Shown here: piece by piece, positions 56,301 to 64,000 of the stretch
Layout: the number at the start of each line of letters is the position of its first letter
Position numbering within the stretch: position 1 is the stretch's first letter
NCBI GenBank assembly: GCA_963731745.1
Contig: CAVSWT010000028.1
Span: forward strand, 62,001-126,000
DNA: 64,000 nt
Reading direction: 5' to 3'
Source of the DNA: CAVSWT01 sp963731745
Lineage (GTDB): Bacteria; Bacteroidota; Ignavibacteria; Ignavibacteriales; Ignavibacteriaceae
The notes under the pieces: generated by a model
Told to the model about the DNA's origin: nothing
What the model saw: the letters and a program-made list of their open reading frames with translations, nothing else
Databases searched by the model: none
Translations under genes and position numbers: made by a program

Positions 56301-57588
56301 GCTGGCTTGGATAAACCTGGTAAAGAAGTTCGCCTGCAAAATCAGGTAAAGTATCACCATTAATTTTAAGAGGGATTTTATTTTTAACCTCATTTAAAGA
56401 ATTCCAATTTGCACCCTCCTTTTCACGAACATCTATTTTGTAGCCCATAACACCTAAAGGCGCATCAAGCCGTTTATTGGTTCCGGCGCTTTCATCTTCC
56501 ATCAACTGCCGAATATACCAAATCAAAATTTGCTCATCATCCCAGCCAAGCCTAATGCCCATTTCTTTTGTGGGATGAAATCCATCGCTTTCTTCTTGAA
56601 GAAAATTATGACTTACAGGCTGAAATGAATGCACAATTTTTGCAAACCCGTCATCATATTCTGAAGTTTCAATAAACGCCTGGTCAAATTTTCCCGGCGC
56701 CGGTGGGTCAACTAAATCAGTAGGTTTCTTAAATAATACAGGGAATTGTATTGGAGCAAAAACACTTCTATCACTATTCATTGTTAAAGCTGGGATTCTG
56801 GCCGCATATTTTTTAATAAAAAATCCGTCGGCCTCTTCGTTAATAGTTCCATTAATAATTCCATCAGTCGATTCTTTCTGCTGTTTGAAAAAATCGCTCT
56901 CATCATTTAAATCAACATAAAGCCAGCCGCCTTCAGGGAAAAATGTATCTTCAATATTTAATTCGGTTTCATAAATAATCCCCAACTGTTTGGCTATTAT
57001 TTGATGTCGAAGTGCGTATGCAAAAACTTTACCCCAGCTAATTGTGTCAAGAGAAATTATAAAGTTATCTTTTTTGCCGGCATCTCTTATTGCGCAATGA
57101 TAACTATCATCAATCTTTGCATTCTTTATTTTTGGAGCAATAAAGTTAAAAGATTTCCGATATGTTAAGGGAAGATATTTATTAATTGATTTATCAATAT
57201 CTGCTTTCTTAATTGGCTCGGGGGCTTTTTCAGAGCTGGTAATATTTAAATTGGTATTTAACTGATTAAGATTTGTTATATCAAAACTTTTTGCCAAAGC
57301 AGTGAATAAAGAATTTTTATCTGCGGGAATTGTATTTATAACATTTAATAATCTTGTTTCAGAAATATTTGTGTTCATTGGAAAATCAGCTAGCCCTGAC
57401 ACAATGTGTGCGTTAAAAGAAAGCTTGGAATCGGCCAAAGAAACTGAGTCGGATATTATTGAATGCCCTTCTATAGCAGGGTTAAGAGGATTTTGATTTC
57501 GAGGAAGAAATAAAATATTTAATTTTAATATGTTATTCGTAAAACCCTGCGGGAAAGCAAATAGCGTGAACCTTCTGTTTTTTTCCAT
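53380..57588 (-). CDS. Giant uncharacterised protein (1402 aa), third gene of a three-gene locus
   Basis: AAGGAT precedes the ATG. I do not recognise any domain in this 1402-aa product. It is rich in beta-type segments, has no signal peptide or membrane helix, and contains no obvious nucleotide-binding or protease motif. Several stretches look like repeated immunoglobulin-like or jelly-roll modules joined by Pro/Asp-rich loops (LTYTILPKFKADHAAEKDDP, EPRSRYLWIEFEEPIQDPND). The last residues are EVPYVCCTEC, a dense cysteine cluster that might bind metal or be processed. It ends 10 bp from the convergent kinase gene. The gene follows the 583-aa gene by 53 bp on the same strand. The normal composition argues against a recent foreign origin. 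Confidence 0.75.
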   Translation of the reverse strand: MEKNRRFTLFAFPQGFTNNILKLNILFLPRNQNPLNPAIEGHSIISDSVSLADSKLSFNAHIVSGLADFPMNTNISETRLLNVINTIPADKNSLFTALAKSFDITNLNQLNTNLNITSSEKAPEPIKKADIDKSINKYLPLTYRKSFNFIAPKIKNAKIDDSYHCAIRDAGKKDNFIISLDTISWGKVFAYALRHQIIAKQLGIIYETELNIEDTFFPEGGWLYVDLNDESDFFKQQKESTDGIINGTINEEADGFFIKKYAARIPALTMNSDRSVFAPIQFPVLFKKPTDLVDPPAPGKFDQAFIETSEYDDGFAKIVHSFQPVSHNFLQEESDGFHPTKEMGIRLGWDDEQILIWYIRQLMEDESAGTNKRLDAPLGVMGYKIDVREKEGANWNSLNEVKNKIPLKINGDTLPDFAGELLYQVYPSQLDGDKNKSYWLPMYFANWNGKSMVIPDQDAIEIYQNDQDVQADPQNSPNNETGTGVTKPANKNLNKMYDAGPIDSPLRYGSIYEFRVRLSDLTSGGPDIKSESFNAGQAPIAECHFKRYIAPSGVRLNNNPVNNDDDFFADDQLVIRRPLLGYPSVVFTGKYANAVDLLKAQVAANIQIQKQNTQNIEDWNANPDPNKPDEPETFPFEPLGIADPDVGSVEIIVEIQALKMDNLLSVSGREAFIKFYTTTRKFPAQFDGELTIPLEFKDCNILNFGDTSDLGDLGFSQSEIDNLEQLVLPTGRNIRLTLRAVCEEKDGYYGLENTDHSFNTRYGRTSNVVLYRPSINEENLFANTSPADRIKGIYLQPDPPRAAFFGNFTELLVGKQEEKIPDMIQRLAQELDLENTGLTLVGRKGERIQFGCSNRIRHSLSPDHSSITFASKADLMNHWLCCLTLQIERDWTWDALEDLSFVLNRNKKFREDQNSEDLEIGDIEIKKTISINALQNPDRSFTKLIFIDAVEPKHDPKFPDLIDLTYTILPKFKADHAAEKDDPLQLTLTLPVTNVPAQVPKITSAGLALSPYIRNEKYSSTEPRSRYLWIEFEEPIQDPNDLFFARVLAYAPDQLLSNNNPELLVPPTEPSLPIDPEYIRVITPGQSDDEAGISAMQPMEKALDSDKHYLLPIPPGLHSESDELFGFFTYEFRVGHANIWSTAQGRFGRVLRATGIQHPAPTLTCICNRDEEKLYVTAPYAVAVHDGKNVTSNPPRTTLWALLYAQVKQADNKDFRNVLLNEKKLDWRVRVEHKKGVRWIEKYDDKEINTLKYISLNNWNNEISYNNLQHVIQLTNYSSINKDSTKYGTTIWSNQEINQILELFGLPLDVSLSVLCVEMLPHITNIYEHINSLNNQKTKTNLGKVINTDNLPNEEEISYRSSLNNLSAVLNDVKPLSDQLGEFRILRTSPLTEVPYVCCTEC

Positions 57589-57641
57589 CTTAAAATCCTT
57601 TTATGAAAAAATTTTTCAAAAAAAATTAAACTGATTAATGC

Positions 57642-59393
57642 CTAAGCAATCTGTCTATTTTCCTGCCATGAGGTGCTGAAGTCAATATCAATTACTAAGA
57701 AAATGCTTATTTCAATTGCGAAAGTTACTTGAGCCGAGCAGTCCGTTCTGTCATTTGTACGAATGACTGATCCCTTGGCTTCAATTGTAATTGTAATTCC
57801 CACAATGCCGCCTAGTATATCCGCATGACCTTGAAATAAAAGCGAAGCAGTTACAGCAATAGTTTGTGAATCCAAATAAATTTCCACACCAACCATATAC
57901 AGCACGCTTACATTGGCAACTACAGGAAGGCCGACAACTATCTGCGCACCAAAACCAAATTTTAATTTTAAATTGGGGCCCACTTTGGTATCAGCTCCAA
58001 TTTCCAAATCAGCTTGCCCGACTGCATATACTGTGGCAGCAGCAAGTGAAACGCACATAACGGATAGTCTTGCTCCAAAATCTAAAAACGCACCTGCAGT
58101 AGGAAGCAGTTTTCCGGGATCTGTTGTAACTTGTAGAGCAGCATTAAAGTAAACACCAATTTTTAAATAAGCCTCAAGCTTTAATGGAGTTGTGGGTGCA
58201 TTATAAACTGATTCCGGAATTGGAAATTTTACAACAGGTATTTCTTTAGTTGCTTCAAATTTATATTCCCAGCTATCGGCGCTGTTGCTCATGGCAATCT
58301 TCAAACCTTTTTTAATAGCATCGCCGTATTTCTCCCCTTGAAGGTCTTGAAGTATTTGAAGTATTTCAATAACAGTCTGCAAGGCATCGCTAAAAACTAA
58401 CTGAGGTGCAGGGAATGAACTATCTCCATCACTTCCTTTAAAGCTAGCTTCCGATCCTTTTTTAGAATCAAAATTTCCTTTAATAGTCATTAATTTTTCA
58501 AACGGCCCCAAATCAAGGACCATTGAAACATCATTCATAACGCTTTTACATTTATCTTCTACCGCACCTGTAAATGAATCAATATCAAAATTTAATGCAC
58601 CGGGAATAGTCTGTGTAGTATTACCAACTTTTTTATCGCGTTTATATTCTACATAAATTTTTAAATAATCTTCGTCAATTAAGTACCACTTATCAGGCAG
58701 CTTAAAATATTTGGTAGGATCTGAATCCAACTTTAATAATTTCAACCCTTCTTTTACAATTGCTTCGCCGGCTTTTTCGTTTATTTGAAGCAATTCAAAA
58801 ACTTGTTTACCTGCATCTGTAATTGCATTTTTTGCAAAGTTTGAATCCAGTGCAATAGCATCGCCAAAACTTGTAACAGCATCACCGATGTTCGGAAAAA
58901 TTCCTTTAGCGCTAACAGTACGATACGCATCAGCAAAGAGCGGCGGAGTTTTACTCATCAGTTTAGCAACGTCAGCAAGGTTTTGCAGTTTTTGATATGC
59001 AGGTGTTAAGAATAACGCTTTCTGTGTATCGGTGGTTTGAAGGTACCCAAAATTTATAGTTCCATTTGTAGGCTGCCTTAATAATTCAGTTGGATTGGCA
59101 ATTCGTAATAATTCATTATCCGGTTTAGGATTAACTTTTAAATTGCTACCAATTTTCTGAAGTTCGCCAATTCTAATTAATGGAACAGAAACATTTTCAG
59201 GTAAAGGAGTAACATCACCGGAATCATGCTCGTGCATTACCATACTCCAAGAACCTTCTTTGGGAAGAATAACATTTCCTCTGCCTGCTGCAGAAAATAC
59301 CGGTTTTGTTCCAGCGGCGTCTTTTCCATTATTACTATCAATTCTATTAAGCCGCATTAGCTGCGCATTTTTACCAATATCTACATTACGCAA
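57642..59393 (-). CDS. Uncharacterised 583-aa protein, middle gene of the giant-protein locus
   Basis: The most upstream start is TTG at 59393, directly after an in-frame TGA and overlapping the previous gene by 13 bp. An ATG 12 codons later is an alternative. No family is recognised. Residues 1-300 are mixed helix and loop with LIRIGELQKIGSNLKVNP and a helical NIGDAVTSFGDAIALDS region. Residues 400-583 consist of long alternating hydrophobic strands (LKLKFGFGAQIVVGLPVVA, GGIVGITITIEAKGSV, FAIEISIFLVIDIDF), as in large beta-sheets of pore-like or tube-like proteins, and end STSWQENRQIA. There is no signal peptide. Overlap with the 1212-codon gene indicates translational coupling. Confidence 0.72.
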   Translation of the reverse strand: MRNVDIGKNAQLMRLNRIDSNNGKDAAGTKPVFSAAGRGNVILPKEGSWSMVMHEHDSGDVTPLPENVSVPLIRIGELQKIGSNLKVNPKPDNELLRIANPTELLRQPTNGTINFGYLQTTDTQKALFLTPAYQKLQNLADVAKLMSKTPPLFADAYRTVSAKGIFPNIGDAVTSFGDAIALDSNFAKNAITDAGKQVFELLQINEKAGEAIVKEGLKLLKLDSDPTKYFKLPDKWYLIDEDYLKIYVEYKRDKKVGNTTQTIPGALNFDIDSFTGAVEDKCKSVMNDVSMVLDLGPFEKLMTIKGNFDSKKGSEASFKGSDGDSSFPAPQLVFSDALQTVIEILQILQDLQGEKYGDAIKKGLKIAMSNSADSWEYKFEATKEIPVVKFPIPESVYNAPTTPLKLEAYLKIGVYFNAALQVTTDPGKLLPTAGAFLDFGARLSVMCVSLAAATVYAVGQADLEIGADTKVGPNLKLKFGFGAQIVVGLPVVANVSVLYMVGVEIYLDSQTIAVTASLLFQGHADILGGIVGITITIEAKGSVIRTNDRTDCSAQVTFAIEISIFLVIDIDFSTSWQENRQIA

Positions 59394-62300
59394 TCAACCG
59401 GACCGCCGATAGAGCCGCCCTGAAGTATATGCAGATTTTCAAGCGCGTCATCTGACAGCGGAATCCCCATAGGCGCTAATTGTACATATCCTCTCATCTT
59501 TTTTGAAGGAACACGTCCATTCACCGCCCCTTGAACCGCTCCTTCAATATCAGCATCGCAATCGAATTCAACCATTTTTAAAGAACCAGGAATTTGAAAG
59601 TCACCACCAGTATTGTGTATAGTGTTGTTGTTCGCATCGACATAATATGAACCTGCTTTAACTGTTGTCTGAATTGGAAATGCAGTTCCCTGTTCTGTAA
59701 TATTTTTTATGTTGAAAAGCCCATTTACTATTCCGGGATGAATCTCAAATATGTCTTGAGTATTAATATCAATTGTGGGCGCTTTACTGGGATCAGGTGT
59801 ATTATCGCCGACCAATTTAAGCTTATAACTGAAATCAAATTTGCCGTCGCTTTCTGCTTTCCATCCTGTATCCACTCTATAAACATATCCGCTTCCCACA
59901 CGGAATATTATTATTGTTCTTACAACACGAATAGCCCAGGGATAAATGATACTTCTAACTTGAATAACTTCATGAGAAGTTCGTCCCACAAACACATCAA
60001 ATTTTGCCTGAGAAGTTTGTGCAAATTGAGCGTCCGGATTAAACCAATTACTAAATATGCTTGCACCATACCCGCTAATGTCATATCGTGTCAGCGGAAC
60101 ACCTCTGCTCTTTACTAAATCTGCTATTTTGGGAACAAACTCATTATTAAATATTATTGAAACACTATCGCCTAAAGTTCCTGTATATGTTTTTAGTCCG
60201 TTTACATTTAAAATATTATTAAGCTGAAGTGTTCCTCCATGGAACAGCGGATAAACATCTGTAGATAACATTCCTGCATTAAACTGAATTTGAATTCCGG
60301 TTTTAACATTGTTGGAAAATTCATGCTCAATTTTTTCAATCGTTGCAGCTTTAATTGAATCGGCATCTTTATTCAATACTGTGATAGCCTTCATTCCGAA
60401 TGGAAGTGAAAATAGATTAGCAGTAATGTTGCCCTTTTCATTTTGAAATTTATCAAGCACAAAGTCTATCAAAGGAATAGGAGCTAAAACTGCCTGCTGT
60501 GTACTGCTATTTAAAATTCTCGTTGCTCCGCCGTCGTTTGGATAATAATTCGGGCCTAAAGGTGGTTCAACATTTGGATTGGATGGATTGATAGTAGTAG
60601 GATCAGTAAGATTTAAAACCGGTTCCCAGGAAATTTGAGGCAATGCAAATACTTTAGCAAATAACCCATAAGTTGTAACGTCCATTCCCTGAACTTGAAT
60701 TGGAAATTGGAAGTTGACAGTATTTTCATCTACAGCAGCGATGGAAAATCTGTTCAACGAGGTTGCGCGCTGCTGATTAAAAGATGCAAAGCTGACACCC
60801 ATTTGATCTGCATTGCTGCTTACATCTAATAACGCAAAAATATCATCTATAAATAATCTAAATGTGTCATTCCACAAAGTTTCAAGTTCAATATCTCTGC
60901 TGCCAATCGCTGCTGCACGTGCAGTATTTGAAGAAGCTTTAATTGAATTTTCAAGAGTTTCTGACTCAGTATTTTGGGGCGAACTTTCAGCATTAAATAA
61001 TTTAACAAATGGCTGATCTGAAATATTTGAATTTATATTTGATGCGGAAGCATTAACATTATTTTCATCACTTCCAGAAATTTGAAATTGATTTTGAAGC
61101 GGTGCAAAATGAAATGATACTTCTACTTTGTCTTTATCTTGAACATCTGGAATCCAAACCGTTTGACTCACGAGCCATGCCCAGATTGAAAATGCACTTC
61201 CGGCGGCATTGTCCAATCTTTTTGATGAACCTCTAAATTGATATTTTAATTGATTAATGTTCGCGGCATAAGGATCGGGCAAAGTTGGTAAATAAGCATA
61301 AAGGCCAAACGTTAAATACAAAACTCCTTTTCCAACTTTAACCCAATCATCATTTAATTCACCAAACAATAAGCAGCCATTAGCAGGGGTAACTTTAAAT
61401 AACGCATTGGTTAAGGCTAAAGACTGCGGCTTCGGCAAAGTTTCTTTGGGCTTTTTCGGATCATAATTATCAAGAATAATATTATCATCATACAAATAAA
61501 CAACTTTAAATGTTTTAGCAGCGGCAAGCAGAAGTATCGAATTTTTAGAATGTATATCAAAGGGCTGCCCTACAGCATTTACCGGACGATCAACTTGCGG
61601 ATTTGCATCTGTCTGTGCAAGCAAAACTTCATTTCCGTTCGCAAGTGAATTATATAAAAATGGAAATGAATTTGAATATTGCAGTTTTATTGAAGAGCCA
61701 AATTTATTTTGCTCATCTTTCCAAAGCTTGAATTCCTGGCTGCAGTAAATATTCCCGGCTTGTAAATCCGTAATTGCTATTCTTCCAATATCAGCGAGTA
61801 TAAACGAATTTGAGAGATTAGCTTGTCCGCCTTTTAGCCCTGCCCACGCCGCAGTCAATTTTGCTTTGCATTGAATTCCTATTCCTCCAATTCCAGCTGC
61901 GGGCGAAGGTTTTGTGATATCAATTTGTGCGCAAGGAATTGCCCACGCACTGCTGTTTATTGCCGCAGTTCCATTTATTAAATTAAAAGATGATTTACAT
62001 TCATTAATCTTAAACTCTTGTGCGGAACAATTAAAAGGAATAAATATTCTATTTAAAATAGAATTAAAATCTGTGGCTTTTGATTTATCCCATTCAAACG
62101 ATGCTTTATGGCCATAGACAAACCAGCTCGTTCTTCCGCTGATTTCATCAATTGCACTCCCCGATTTTGAAAAATGAAAATTTAAATTGGTTGGTAAATT
62201 TAATTTGGCATTTCTTGCGTCAATTCCATAAGGACTTGTTTTATCTGCATCAGTTACTTCAGGCTGATCTAAAACAAGGTTAACAGTTACTATTGTATTA

Positions 62301-63007
62301 CCTATAATAGTAAGCTTATTATTAATTAATTTTGGTGCATCGCTTAATGAAATTTCCCCGCTTTTTATTTTTAGCCCGGTATAATATCCGGCAGGAGAAT
62401 TTGACGCAAGCAATTTTGAATTTATCCAAACGCTGTCAGGTAGTAATTTATATTTAGCCGCAGGATCAATTATTGGCGGTAAAGTATTTATAACAAATCT
62501 TTTTAACAGAGAAACATTAAACAAAATTGCCGGCTCGTTTTCACCTTCAAGATAAAGTGCAATTAATTTTTCAATTTTATAAAAATCGAACCAAACTTTT
62601 TTACCATCTTTGCTGTTAAAAGGCCCCAAAGTTTTTTCAACAGCAGCACCTTGCGCCCATACCGGAACCGAACCTTTTAGTTGAGAACTTCGAACCGGAG
62701 TTTCCCGTACAAATACCCGTGAACTTGATTCATCAGCTTCTTTAGTAATCTTGGCTGAAATATCTTTTAACTGGTTTAGTCTCGGTTCAGAAATTTTATC
62801 AGTAAAAAATAAATCTGAATTTTCGTATGAAAGTATATTATTTTTTACCGAGTCAATATTTGCACCAACTAGAACATCAGCTAAATTTTTTTGCAGATTT
62901 TGAATTGATTTTTCTTCCTTTGAATTAGCAGCTTTAAGGTGGCCGGTTAAATTACTTAGCAGGTTAAAAAGGTTTTCCTGTTCAACTGAGCTGGTTTCTT
63001 TTGGCAT
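59381..63007 (-). CDS. Giant uncharacterised protein (about 1208 aa), first gene of the locus
   Basis: I prefer the ATG at 63007, which has GTGGGA six bases upstream; a GTG at 63019 is the other option. Residues 1-100 are helical and polar (NLFNLLSNLTGHLKAANSKE), followed by a mostly beta protein with many Asn/Pro loops and a conserved-looking WAWLVSQTVWIPDVQDKDKV segment near 615. YPWAIRVVRTIIIFRVGSGY near 1040 and RGYVQLAPMGIPLSDDALEN near the end are the most structured parts. I recognise no domain, signal peptide or membrane helix. As the first of three same-strand genes it should be led by a promoter in the 268-bp gap upstream. Confidence 0.75.
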   Translation of the reverse strand: MPKETSSVEQENLFNLLSNLTGHLKAANSKEEKSIQNLQKNLADVLVGANIDSVKNNILSYENSDLFFTDKISEPRLNQLKDISAKITKEADESSSRVFVRETPVRSSQLKGSVPVWAQGAAVEKTLGPFNSKDGKKVWFDFYKIEKLIALYLEGENEPAILFNVSLLKRFVINTLPPIIDPAAKYKLLPDSVWINSKLLASNSPAGYYTGLKIKSGEISLSDAPKLINNKLTIIGNTIVTVNLVLDQPEVTDADKTSPYGIDARNAKLNLPTNLNFHFSKSGSAIDEISGRTSWFVYGHKASFEWDKSKATDFNSILNRIFIPFNCSAQEFKINECKSSFNLINGTAAINSSAWAIPCAQIDITKPSPAAGIGGIGIQCKAKLTAAWAGLKGGQANLSNSFILADIGRIAITDLQAGNIYCSQEFKLWKDEQNKFGSSIKLQYSNSFPFLYNSLANGNEVLLAQTDANPQVDRPVNAVGQPFDIHSKNSILLLAAAKTFKVVYLYDDNIILDNYDPKKPKETLPKPQSLALTNALFKVTPANGCLLFGELNDDWVKVGKGVLYLTFGLYAYLPTLPDPYAANINQLKYQFRGSSKRLDNAAGSAFSIWAWLVSQTVWIPDVQDKDKVEVSFHFAPLQNQFQISGSDENNVNASASNINSNISDQPFVKLFNAESSPQNTESETLENSIKASSNTARAAAIGSRDIELETLWNDTFRLFIDDIFALLDVSSNADQMGVSFASFNQQRATSLNRFSIAAVDENTVNFQFPIQVQGMDVTTYGLFAKVFALPQISWEPVLNLTDPTTINPSNPNVEPPLGPNYYPNDGGATRILNSSTQQAVLAPIPLIDFVLDKFQNEKGNITANLFSLPFGMKAITVLNKDADSIKAATIEKIEHEFSNNVKTGIQIQFNAGMLSTDVYPLFHGGTLQLNNILNVNGLKTYTGTLGDSVSIIFNNEFVPKIADLVKSRGVPLTRYDISGYGASIFSNWFNPDAQFAQTSQAKFDVFVGRTSHEVIQVRSIIYPWAIRVVRTIIIFRVGSGYVYRVDTGWKAESDGKFDFSYKLKLVGDNTPDPSKAPTIDINTQDIFEIHPGIVNGLFNIKNITEQGTAFPIQTTVKAGSYYVDANNNTIHNTGGDFQIPGSLKMVEFDCDADIEGAVQGAVNGRVPSKKMRGYVQLAPMGIPLSDDALENLHILQGGSIGGPVDCVM

Positions 63008-63287
63008 AGCATATCCCACTCATTTTAAATGATTTAAAAACGTGCCTTCGGTAGGCAAGAGATTATTTTATTTGCTCAGCGATAAATGAAAGGATTAATC
63101 TAATTACTAATTAGCTGTGTCATATTGGTCTGAAAATACTAGGAAAAGTGTTTGTATTTTTTAGCAGTGGAATTTTTAAAATTAGATTAACTGAAAGTGA
63201 ACTTAATTTTTAGATTATATAAATACAATTAAAAAGTTTTTGGTGTGATGCAGCGCAAATAAAACTTAATATAGGAAATTATCTAAC

Positions 63288-63683
63288 TTAATTTTCTTCA
63301 ACATATTCGTTGATTTGCGTGACTTTTTTTCTAACAAATTCGTACATAATTTTGAATTCAATTTCATCGCAATCTTCATGAAATCTTTTCTTCAAATCAA
63401 AATCTGTTAATGTAATATGTATATCCGGTTTAATATTTATCTGATTTAAGCATGCTTTAGCGCAGTGCAGCTTGCATCCATCAATCGCAATTATAGGTTT
63501 TCCGGAAAGTGCTTTTTTAACAAGGGGCTTAACATTACCGCCAACTCCGGCTATGCACGACATTTCAGCCAATCCATTTCTATCAAGCTTTACTGCGATT
63601 TTATTTGTAAGCTGCGCTATATTGCTGCATCCTGAACATGAATATACTATTGGTAATTCATCGTTTATCTTTTCGTCTATCAT
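63288..63683 (-). CDS. DGC-domain putative zinc-binding protein
   Basis: The 131-aa protein has the paired cysteine motifs of the DGC family: YSCSGCSNIAQL near the start, MSCIAGVGGNV in the middle and AIDGCKLHCAKACL, after which the family is named (Asp-Gly-Cys). Six or so cysteines could bind zinc or another metal. The family is small, cytoplasmic and functionally undefined, often near redox or metal genes. It lies 16 bp downstream of a cupin gene on the same strand. Confidence 0.85.
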   Translation of the reverse strand: MIDEKINDELPIVYSCSGCSNIAQLTNKIAVKLDRNGLAEMSCIAGVGGNVKPLVKKALSGKPIIAIDGCKLHCAKACLNQINIKPDIHITLTDFDLKKRFHEDCDEIEFKIMYEFVRKKVTQINEYVEEN

Positions 63684-63698
63684 TAATCCATTTTTATT

Positions 63699-64000
63699 TT
63701 ATTTAATCATAATTAAAAGCATCTTTGAATCAACAACTGCTTTTAAAGCATGCGGAACATTTGGAGGCAGAATAATTTGCTGCCCCGATTTTATAATTAT
63801 GGGTTTTCCATCAATTCTAATTTCCATTTCGCCTTCGGCTAAATAAACGAAAGCTTCGTAAGGTGAAGTATGTTCAGTTAAAGATTCACCTACGCCGAAT
63901 GCAAAGAATGTTATGTTCCCATTAGGTTTTTTAAGTAATTGTTTGCTCACAATTGAGCCAGCCTGAAAATTTATTTCGTCAATTAAATTCTTTGCGAGTA
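63699..64000 (-). CDS. Cupin-domain protein (5' end cut by window)
   Basis: The frame is open from the window edge to the stop at 63699. An in-frame GTG at 63950 could be mistaken for the start, but the codons before it read LIDEINFQAGSIVSKQLLKK, typical of the N-terminus of small cupins, so the true start lies beyond base 64000. The single cupin core is visible as FAFGVGESLTEHTSPYEAFV (one metal His) and YLAEGEMEIRIDGKPIIIKS, then ILPPNVPHALKAV with a second His. It likely binds a metal and acts as a small isomerase, oxygenase or sensor. It is co-transcribed with the DGC gene. Confidence 0.85.
   Translation of the reverse strand, partial: LAKNLIDEINFQAGSIVSKQLLKKPNGNITFFAFGVGESLTEHTSPYEAFVYLAEGEMEIRIDGKPIIIKSGQQIILPPNVPHALKAVVDSKMLLIMIK

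Noticed and set aside
63040..63060. TGCCT-ACCGA-AGGCA hairpin upstream of the giant locus
   Set aside because: The stem is only five pairs and has no T-tract, so it is not a convincing terminator or operator.

Overview
The window comes from a low-GC (by eye about one third G+C) Gram-negative bacterium, most likely a member of the Ignavibacteria (Ignavibacteriota, Bacteroidota/Chlorobi group). Three exported proteins end in the type IX secretion sorting domain typical of that lineage (NYPNPFNP, then a KIYDxLGNEVATLV-like block and a terminal basic tail). DUF4837, a three-subunit type-B succinate dehydrogenase and a tilS-hpt-ftsH gene order fit this. No transposase, integrase, tRNA, rRNA or CRISPR array was seen. 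The window is chromosomal housekeeping sequence with accessory islands.

Layout. 1-7.2 kb: ComM-like AAA ATPase (cut by the window edge), a membrane-anchored MutS-like ATPase, a large Asp-box/BNR type IX cargo split by a frameshift, and a small lipoprotein. 7.4-12.1 kb: glnE coupled to a DUF2723 membrane protein. 12.2-20.3 kb: a compact minus-strand run greA-ribD-ribE-tilS-hpt-ftsH-polyprenol/diacylglycerol kinase-DUF4837. 20.3-26.9 kb: M1 aminopeptidase (type IX cargo), AddB-like nuclease, CYTH protein, TPMT-type methyltransferase. 27-32.7 kb: accessory region with two outer-membrane barrels, an intact lipoprotein next to its decayed tandem copy, and a polysaccharide deacetylase lying between the obg gene and a second, divergent copy of the obg 3' end. 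32.7-39.6 kb: obg with an extremely acidic partner gene, a small membrane-anchored protein, and sdhCAB. 39.9-42.8 kb: a cobalamin riboswitch with a visible candidate switch at the ribosome-binding site, a BtuB-like TonB receptor (frameshifted) and a DUF6580 membrane protein, ending at a clear terminator. 42.8-53.4 kb: HAD phosphatase, ATP-grasp ligase, C39-like cysteine peptidase, isochorismatase-type hydrolase, lipoprotein, TPR protein, CBS protein, menC (frameshifted) and a hybrid PAS histidine kinase (frameshifted). 53.4-63.0 kb: three very large unrecognised genes (1402, 583 and about 1208 aa) on one strand. 63.3-64 kb: a DGC zinc-binding protein and a cupin cut by the window edge.

The most interesting items are the three-gene giant-protein locus, the two mutually exclusive pairings that could gate translation of the B12 receptor, the duplicated obg 3' end flanking a deacetylase, and the acidic protein coupled to Obg. 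Four conserved genes each carry one clean reading-frame break. Two lie at short homopolymers and two at GATC sites, so read or assembly errors must be excluded before biological meaning is assigned.
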